From Acetobacteraceae bacterium (lineage in GTDB: Bacteria > Pseudomonadota > Alphaproteobacteria > Acetobacterales > Acetobacteraceae), in assembly GCA_947476855.1 (NCBI GenBank), contig CANJSR010000349.1:1-5393 (forward strand): a DNA stretch of 5,393 bases. Reading direction: 5' to 3'. Both the position numbers and the translations under genes were made by a program. The notes beneath the pieces were generated by a model. It was not told the DNA's origin. It saw only the letters and a program-made list of their open reading frames with translations, and made no database searches. Of this stretch, positions 1 to 3,725 are shown one piece after another. Each line of letters opens with the position of its first letter. Within the stretch, counting starts at the first letter, position 1.

Positions 1-15
1 CGGTGCGCCTAACCG

Positions 16-24
16 TGCTATGCT
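16..24 (+). promoter_or_regulatory. Putative extended -10 promoter element for a leaderless Uma2 gene
   Basis: TGC followed by TATGCT (hexamer 19-24) matches an extended -10 box, with T, A, T and the final T agreeing with TATAAT. A start about seven bases downstream would fall on or next to the A of the ATG at 31. The bases between hexamer and ATG (GTCGCG, 25-30) contain no Shine-Dalgarno, which fits a leaderless mRNA. The -35 region would lie at or beyond the left edge, so it cannot be judged. This is inference from a short motif. Confidence 0.35.
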
Positions 25-30
25 GTCGCG

Positions 31-612
31 ATGGAAGCAGCGCTGCAAATCCCGAGCGTCATGTCCGTGCGGGAGTTCCTGTCCTGGAACGCCCCGGCCG
101 GAACACGCTGGCAGTTGATCGACGGCATTCCGACTGCCATGGCGCCCACAAGCCGGACCCATGGCGCGATCCAGGCTGAACTCGGCGCGATGATCAGGGA
201 TCATCTCCGCCTAGGCGGCGGACCCTGCTCTATCATCTCCGCCCCGGGCATCGTCCCCCGCATTCGATCCTCGGAGAACTTCCGGATCCCCGATCTCGCC
301 GTCACCTGCACCCCGTACCAGGCCGAGGAATACGACCTCTCGGACCCGGTGCTGATCATCGAAATCCTCTCCCCCAGCAACAAGGCGGAGACCTGGGCCA
401 ATATCTGGGCCTATGCGACCATCCCCAGTGTGCGGGAAATCCTGATCGTCCACAGCACCGCCATCCTCGCCGAGGTCCTGCGGCGGGACGCCGACGGTGC
501 TTGGCCCGATCGGACCACCCGGATCGAGGAGGGTGACCTGACCCTTTCCAGCATCGGCTTCCAGGCGCCCATCGCTTCGGTCTACGCGACCACGCGCCTC
601 GCCTCTCCCTGA
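31..612 (+). CDS. Uma2 family (DUF820) PD-(D/E)XK nuclease-fold protein
   Basis: A 193-residue protein, the usual size for Uma2 proteins, which have the restriction-endonuclease fold; their biological role is mostly unknown and they are often found in many paralogues per genome. Visible family marks are the N-terminal WQLIDG segment (residues 27-32), the PD pair in FRIPDLAVT (Pro87-Asp88), the hydrophobic strand ending in EILSPS (Glu111), and IPSVREILIV (131-140), which corresponds to the GVxEYWxVD region of canonical members. Two usual acidic or basic positions differ: the Glu of the yElidG motif is Gln28, and the Lys expected four residues before Tyr128 is Asn124. The ETWxNxWxY arrangement is, from memory, a recurring subtype in Acetobacteraceae, so these are probably subtype traits rather than decay. 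The ATG at 31 is the natural start, because the protein then aligns from its N-terminus with the family. It lies 73 bp upstream of the aminotransferase and is probably a separate unit. Family assignment is firm; function and activity are unknown. Confidence 0.85.
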   Translation: MEAALQIPSVMSVREFLSWNAPAGTRWQLIDGIPTAMAPTSRTHGAIQAELGAMIRDHLRLGGGPCSIISAPGIVPRIRSSENFRIPDLAVTCTPYQAEEYDLSDPVLIIEILSPSNKAETWANIWAYATIPSVREILIVHSTAILAEVLRRDADGAWPDRTTRIEEGDLTLSSIGFQAPIASVYATTRLASP

Positions 613-626
613 TCACAGAAGCGGGG

Positions 627-655
627 CTGGCAGGCGCCCGGGAAATTGCTAACCT
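627..655 (+). promoter_or_regulatory. Putative sigma70-type promoter for the aminotransferase-dioxygenase operon
   Basis: The only gap upstream of the operon (613-685) contains CTGGCA at 627-632 (four of six matches to TTGACA), a 17-bp spacer, and TAACCT at 650-655 (three of six matches to TATAAT) preceded by TG at 647-648 as in extended -10 promoters. Transcription would start near 662, giving a leader of about 24 bases that contains the Shine-Dalgarno. A weak inverted repeat (CGGGA 639-643 / TCCCG 655-659) brackets the -10 region and might bind a regulator, but at five base pairs it could be chance. Prediction from spacing and motif only. Confidence 0.35.
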
Positions 656-670
656 CCCGTCCAACAGACG

Positions 671-676
671 AGAGGA
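671..676 (+). promoter_or_regulatory. Ribosome binding site of the aminotransferase gene
   Basis: AGAGGA (671-676) lies nine bases before the ATG at 686. It supports that start over the in-frame internal Met5 codon, which has no comparable purine-rich site upstream. Confidence 0.7.
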
Positions 677-685
677 AAACGTCCC

Positions 686-1915
686 ATGGCCGACAGCATG
701 ATTGATTACGGCAAGCTCTATCGCGACGGGCTGCCGGACCCGGCGGCGAAGTGGGCGCCGTTCCCTCCGTACTATTTCGTCGGCGGCAACAACGACCCGG
801 AGCAGATTCCGATCGAGGGACTGGTCGACGCCGCGGCCTCCGTCCTGCGCCGCGAGGGTGCCAAGCTCGCGATCTACAACCTCGGCATGGGTCCGCAGGG
901 CTATCCGGGCCTGCGCCAGTTCGTCGCCGACCGCTGCAACCGCATCCGCGGCACGAATATCGGCATCGATGACGTGATGATCACGACCGGTTCGGGCCAG
1001 GGGCTCGACATGATCAGCGGCATGCTGGTCAACCCCGGCGACACTGTCCTATGCGAGGAATTCTGCTACCAGGGCGCGATGAACCGCTTCCGCAAGATCG
1101 GCGCGAAGCTGGAAGCGATGAAGCTGGACGAGGACGGCATCGTCATTGACGCGCTGGGACAGCAGCTCAAGGACCTGAAGGCAAAGGGCATCACGCCCAA
1201 GTTCATCTACACGATCCCGACGATCCAGAACCCGACGGCCAGCATCCTGCCGCTCGACCGCCGCCACGCGCTGATCAAGCTGGCCCGCGAATACAATGTC
1301 TGCATCTTCGAGGACGAGTGCTACGCCGACCTGCTGTGGGACGGGGTGGAGGCGCCGCCGGCGCTCTATGCGCTTGATCCCGGCGCGGTGATCCATCTCG
1401 GATCGTTCTCCAAGTCGCTCGCCCCCGCGCTGCGGCTGGGCTACATCGTGGCCCCGTGGGAGATCATGCGCCGCCTGCTGCCGCTCAAGGGTGACAGCGG
1501 CACCGGCGCGCTCGACCAGATGGTGGTCGCGGAATACTTCTCGAAGAACTTCGACAAGCATTTGAACCACCTGAACGGCGTCCTGCACGACAAGCTGAAA
1601 TGCATGGTGGAGGCGGTGGAGCGGGAGTTCGGCACCTCCGCGGAATGCTGGGCGCCCAAGGGCGGCATCTTCCTGTGGATCAAGCTGCCCGACAGCGTCG
1701 ATGTGCGGAAGCTGCTGAAGCCGGCGGCGGAGCGGGGCATCATCTTCAACGAAGGTCCCGCCTGGGCGGTCAGCCCGGACAATTCCAGCTCTCATCTGCG
1801 GCTTTGCTTCGCGATGCCGAGCAAGCAGGTGATCGAGGAGGGGGTTAAGGCGTTTGCGCAGGTTTGCTATGAGCAGACCGGCATTCCGGTGCGGAGCGAC
1901 AACGTCCAGCGCTGA
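686..1915 (+). CDS. PLP-dependent aminotransferase, class I/II (fold type I)
   Basis: A 409-residue cytoplasmic enzyme expected to move an amino group between an amino acid or amine and a 2-oxo acid through pyridoxal phosphate. The family signature is complete. GMGPQGYPGLRQFV (67-80) is the N-terminal motif shared with MocR-like and 2-aminoadipate-type transaminases. GSGQGLD (102-108) forms the phosphate-binding turn. IPTIQNPTA (177-185) carries the cofactor-contacting Asn182. IFEDECYADL (207-216) carries Asp210 for the pyridine nitrogen and Tyr213 for the O3' contact. GSFSKSLAPALRLGY (239-253) carries the Schiff-base Lys243, and SSSHLRLCFA (367-376) the substrate-carboxylate Arg372. There is no N-terminal wHTH domain, so it is an enzyme and not a GntR/MocR regulator. 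It is the first gene of a probable operon, ending 15 bp before the dioxygenase. Resemblance is to the LysN/2-aminoadipate branch and not to class III taurine-pyruvate enzymes. The amino donor cannot be read from the sequence. Fold and activity are well supported; the substrate is unknown. Confidence 0.92.
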   Translation: MADSMIDYGKLYRDGLPDPAAKWAPFPPYYFVGGNNDPEQIPIEGLVDAAASVLRREGAKLAIYNLGMGPQGYPGLRQFVADRCNRIRGTNIGIDDVMITTGSGQGLDMISGMLVNPGDTVLCEEFCYQGAMNRFRKIGAKLEAMKLDEDGIVIDALGQQLKDLKAKGITPKFIYTIPTIQNPTASILPLDRRHALIKLAREYNVCIFEDECYADLLWDGVEAPPALYALDPGAVIHLGSFSKSLAPALRLGYIVAPWEIMRRLLPLKGDSGTGALDQMVVAEYFSKNFDKHLNHLNGVLHDKLKCMVEAVEREFGTSAECWAPKGGIFLWIKLPDSVDVRKLLKPAAERGIIFNEGPAWAVSPDNSSSHLRLCFAMPSKQVIEEGVKAFAQVCYEQTGIPVRSDNVQR

Positions 1916-1922
1916 GAGGGAG
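1914..1922 (+). promoter_or_regulatory. Ribosome binding site of the dioxygenase gene
   Basis: GAGAGGGAG (1914-1922) overlaps the stop codon of the aminotransferase gene and sits eight bases before the ATG at 1931. It decides the start, although this gives an N-terminus about 20 residues longer than that of E. coli TauD. Its position on the preceding stop codon suggests coupled translation. Confidence 0.7.
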
Positions 1923-1930
1923 CAACCATC

Positions 1931-2812
1931 ATGAGTGCGCTGCGTGGCAACAACGGACCCCGGTATCGGCACAACCCCGACGAGTCCGCGCCGTACGAAA
2001 CCATCACGATCGACAAGCTGACGCCGATCATCGGGGCGGAGATCAGTGGCGTGGACCTCTCCGCGCCGCTGTCCAACCACCAGATGTCGGAGATCCATCG
2101 CGCGCTGGCGGAGAACGCGGTGATCTTCTTCCGTGATCAGGACATGACGCCCGAACAGCATCTGTCGTTCGGGCGCAACTTCGGCGAACTGCACAGCCAT
2201 CCGGCCGCGCCCCATGTCGCGGGCCATCCGGAACTGATGATCATCCGCGCCGACAAGGACAGCCCGCGCGCGAACGGCGAAGCCTGGCACAGCGATGTGT
2301 CCTGCGACCCCGAGCCGCCGATGGGCAGCATCCTGTACATCAAGCAATGCCCGCCGAAGGGCGGCGACACGCTGTTCGCCAGCATGTACGCGGCCTATGA
2401 GGCTCTGTCCGACCGGATGAAGGTCTATCTGGACGGGCTGACGGCGGTGCATGACGGCGAGCCCGTGTATCGCGGGATGTATGCCAATCTCGGCATGCAG
2501 GACAAACCCGTCTATCCGCGCGCTGAACATCCGATCATCCGCACGCATCCGGTGACCGGGCGGAAGGCGTTGTATGTGAACCGAGGCTTCACCACGGGGA
2601 TCGTCGGCGTGCCGCGGGACGAGAGCGCGGGCATCCTCGCCTATCTGTTCGACCTGAGCGAAGACCCGTTGTTCCAGTGCCGGTTCCGCTGGCGGGAGAA
2701 TTCGGTGGCGTTCTGGGACAATCGCTGCACCCAGCACCGGGCGATGTGGGATTACTGGCCGCACACGCGCTCGGGCTTCCGGGTGACGGTGGCGGGGGAC
2801 AAGCCTTACTGA
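1931..2812 (+). CDS. TauD/TfdA family Fe(II)/2-oxoglutarate-dependent dioxygenase
   Basis: A 293-residue cytoplasmic non-haem iron oxygenase. Family members hydroxylate a substrate while turning 2-oxoglutarate and O2 into succinate and CO2; in TauD and TfdA the hydroxylated product then falls apart, releasing sulfite or a phenol. The iron triad is visible as His120-x-Asp122 (AWHSD) and His269 (NRCTQHRAMWDY). Thr147 (GGDTLFA) and Arg280 match the 2-oxoglutarate ligands Thr126 and Arg266 of E. coli TauD, aligned from memory. Arg284 and His90 match the sulfonate-binding Arg270 and His70, but the other taurine contacts, Tyr73 and Asn95, appear as Ala93 and Gly116. The enzyme therefore looks active and may take an anionic substrate that is probably not taurine. 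Residues 1-22 are an extension absent from E. coli TauD; the core begins near YETITIDKLTPIIGAEISGVDL. It is the last gene of the + strand operon, and a structured palindrome follows 40 bp after the stop. The family is firm; the substrate is undetermined. Confidence 0.92.
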   Translation: MSALRGNNGPRYRHNPDESAPYETITIDKLTPIIGAEISGVDLSAPLSNHQMSEIHRALAENAVIFFRDQDMTPEQHLSFGRNFGELHSHPAAPHVAGHPELMIIRADKDSPRANGEAWHSDVSCDPEPPMGSILYIKQCPPKGGDTLFASMYAAYEALSDRMKVYLDGLTAVHDGEPVYRGMYANLGMQDKPVYPRAEHPIIRTHPVTGRKALYVNRGFTTGIVGVPRDESAGILAYLFDLSEDPLFQCRFRWRENSVAFWDNRCTQHRAMWDYWPHTRSGFRVTVAGDKPY

Positions 2813-2817
2813 TACCA

Positions 2818-2838
2818 GTCGGGGTCACTGCCGACCCT
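2818..2838. other. Weak inverted repeat just after the dioxygenase stop
   Basis: GGGTC (2822-2826) can pair with GACCC (2833-2837) across a six-base loop, extendable by a G-T pair; an alternative pairing is GTCGG (2818-2822) with CCGAC (2831-2835). No T-run follows, so it is not a canonical intrinsic terminator. It may be part of the 3' end of the dioxygenase mRNA, or chance in GC-rich sequence. Confidence 0.2.
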
Positions 2839-2854
2839 GCGGACGGTACCACCG

Positions 2855-2885
2855 CGTCGTGGCGGACGAAGGTCCGCCATCCACG
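2855..2885 (-). repeat. REP-like unit A
   Basis: Read on the - strand, this 31-bp unit fits CGTGGRTG, six bases, CTKC, six bases, CAYGACG, where the two six-base blocks pair to form the stem and CTTC is the loop. It is an inverted, head-to-head copy of unit B, 27 bp away. The two agree at 22 of 31 positions, and six of the nine differences make up three compensated stem pairs. Confidence 0.65.
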
Positions 2886-2900
2886 GCTCTCCTGTTCAGA

Positions 2901-2915
2901 ACGACTGAAAGTCGT
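2901..2915. other. Alternative central hairpin between the two REP-like units
   Basis: ACGAC (2901-2905) pairs perfectly with GTCGT (2911-2915) around a TGAAA loop. This excludes the TTCAG/CTGAA pairing (2895-2899 with 2905-2909) used in the larger cloverleaf fold, so the linker has two competing structures. The pairing is seen; any switching role is speculation. Confidence 0.4.
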
Positions 2916-2943
2916 GGGTGCTGGGCCTGCGCCCAGCATGACG
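2913..2943 (+). repeat. REP-like unit B
   Basis: A second 31-bp unit on the + strand with the same layout as unit A: a CGTGGG flank, a TG-initiated eight-base perfect stem, a CTGC tetraloop and a CATGACG tail. Stem bases differ from unit A at three pairs (G-C to C-G, C-G to T-A, A-T to G-C) and every change keeps the pairing. This indicates selection on structure in a dispersed repeat family rather than chance. Confidence 0.65.
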
Positions 2944-2955
2944 ACGTGGATACGG

Positions 2956-2977
2956 CCAGAGCCATCCGCAGGCTCGG
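2956..2977 (-). terminator. Possible weak hairpin after the livG-like gene
   Basis: GAGCC (2959-2963) pairs with GGCTC (2971-2975) around a seven-base loop, and CC at 2956-2957 can pair with GG at 2976-2977 past a bulged A. It lies within 25 bases after the livG stop codon on the - strand. No T-run follows, so it would be a poor intrinsic terminator alone; together with the adjacent palindrome it may still mark the 3' end of the transporter mRNA. Confidence 0.25.
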
Positions 2978-2981
2978 TGGA

Positions 2982-3725
2982 TCAGCCTTCCTCGCCCAGG
3001 TAGACCGCCTGGACCAGGCGGTTGGCGCGGATCGCGGCCGGGTCGCCCTCGGCGATCAGCTTGCCGCGGTCCATCACCATGATCCGGTCGGCGACCGCGA
3101 AGACGATGTCCATGTCGTGCTCGGTGAACAGCACCGCGCAGTTCCGTACCCGCGCGAGGCGGCGTACCAGATCCATCAGCGCGCGCCGGTCGGCGGGGGC
3201 GAGGCCCGCCGCGGGCTCATCCATCAGCAGCAGGCGCGGGTCGTTGGCCAAAGCGAGTGCCAGTTCCAGCCGCTTCAGAGCCCCATAGGCCAGCGCGCCG
3301 CAGCCCTGGTCCGCCTGGTCCGTCAATCCGGCCTGGGCCAGCAGGGCATCCGCCTCGGCGCGGAACAGGCGATGGGCGGGGCGGAGGAAGCGCCAGACCA
3401 GCCCGTGGCGGGCGATCAGCGCCATCTGCACATTCTCCCGCACGGTCATGGACGCGAAGGTGGCGGCGACCTGGAAACTGCGCCCGACCCCCAGGCGCCA
3501 GACGCGGCGGGGCGGCCAACCGGTGATGTCCGTGCCGTCCAGCACGACGGAACCGGAATCAGGCGGGGTCTGTCCGTTCACCAGGTTGAAGCAGGTGGAT
3601 TTCCCGGCGCCGTTCGGGCCGATCAGGGCCAGGAGTTCGCCGGCGGCCAGGGTGAAGGAGACGCCGGCCACGGCCTCCACACCGCCGAAATTCTTGCGGA
3701 GGTCTCGGGCGCTCAGCAGGCTCAT
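2982..3725 (-). CDS. livG: LivG-like ABC transporter ATPase (branched-chain amino acid type)
   Basis: A 247-residue cytoplasmic ATPase that powers a HAAT-family importer for branched-chain amino acids or related amides and small acids. All ATPase motifs are present: Walker A GPNGAGKST (36-44), the Q-loop Gln85 in RSFQVAATF, the signature region LAYGALKR (145-152), Walker B LLLMDEP (165-171) with catalytic Glu170, the D-loop AGLAPAD (173-179) and the H-loop His203 (FTEHDMD). The FTEHDMDIVFAVADRIMVMDRG stretch and the C-terminal LVQAVYLGE tail are typical of LivG and separate it from LivF. The signature is AYGAL, whereas E. coli LivG has LAYGQ, so the usual Gln is Ala149. The start at 3725 gives the normal LivG N-terminus (MSLLSARDLRKNFGG) and overlaps the stop of the permease gene as ATGA; AGGCGG on the - strand (3731-3736) is a suitable Shine-Dalgarno. 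No LivF gene follows. The substrate is inferred from the family only. Confidence 0.93.
   Translation of the reverse strand: MSLLSARDLRKNFGGVEAVAGVSFTLAAGELLALIGPNGAGKSTCFNLVNGQTPPDSGSVVLDGTDITGWPPRRVWRLGVGRSFQVAATFASMTVRENVQMALIARHGLVWRFLRPAHRLFRAEADALLAQAGLTDQADQGCGALAYGALKRLELALALANDPRLLLMDEPAAGLAPADRRALMDLVRRLARVRNCAVLFTEHDMDIVFAVADRIMVMDRGKLIAEGDPAAIRANRLVQAVYLGEEG
3722..3725 (-). other. ATGA stop-start overlap between livHM and livG
   Basis: On the - strand the permease stop TGA (3724-3722) shares bases with the livG ATG (3725-3723). Four-base overlaps of this type normally reflect translational coupling, which would keep channel and ATPase synthesis in proportion. Confidence 0.85.

Larger units (their letters stand above)
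2852..2949 (+). repeat. REP/BIME-like compound palindrome with cloverleaf potential
   Basis: Most of the gap between the convergent operons can fold into one four-way structure. The outer stem pairs 2852-2860 with 2941-2949 (nine pairs, one G-T). Inside are hairpin A (2860-2867 with 2872-2879, perfect), a central arm (2881-2888 with 2910-2917, one G-T, then 2895-2899 with 2905-2909 beyond a six-base bulge), and hairpin B (2919-2926 with 2931-2938, perfect). T2860 can pair in either the outer stem or hairpin A. Both G-T pairs would be stable G-U in RNA copied from the + strand and C-A mismatches in the other strand's RNA, so the better-folded transcript is the one downstream of the dioxygenase. 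Such elements between convergent genes are known to protect 3' ends or limit read-through; that role here is inferred. No T-run is present. The pairing is read directly; the family label is by resemblance. Confidence 0.7.

Noticed and set aside
1049..2764. A 571-codon open frame on the - strand spanning both the aminotransferase and the dioxygenase genes.
   Set aside because: It is antisense to two genes with complete catalytic motifs, its translation is rich in Arg, His, Ala and Val without any recognisable domain, and it crosses the intergenic junction. It is a by-product of GC-rich codon usage.
1931..2812. Naming the dioxygenase tauD (taurine dioxygenase).
   Set aside because: Two taurine-contact residues appear changed, and no taurine-specific tauABC transporter is adjacent, so a family-level name is the most that is justified.
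2852..2949. The cloverleaf-like fold as a possible tRNA gene.
   Set aside because: The segment lacks T-loop (GTTCRANYC) and D-loop consensus bases and has no suitable 7-base anticodon loop. The two side hairpins have 4-base loops typical of REP units.
2812..2982. A canonical intrinsic terminator between the convergent operons.
   Set aside because: Several GC-rich hairpins exist, but none is followed by a T-run on either strand, so only a structured boundary can be supported.
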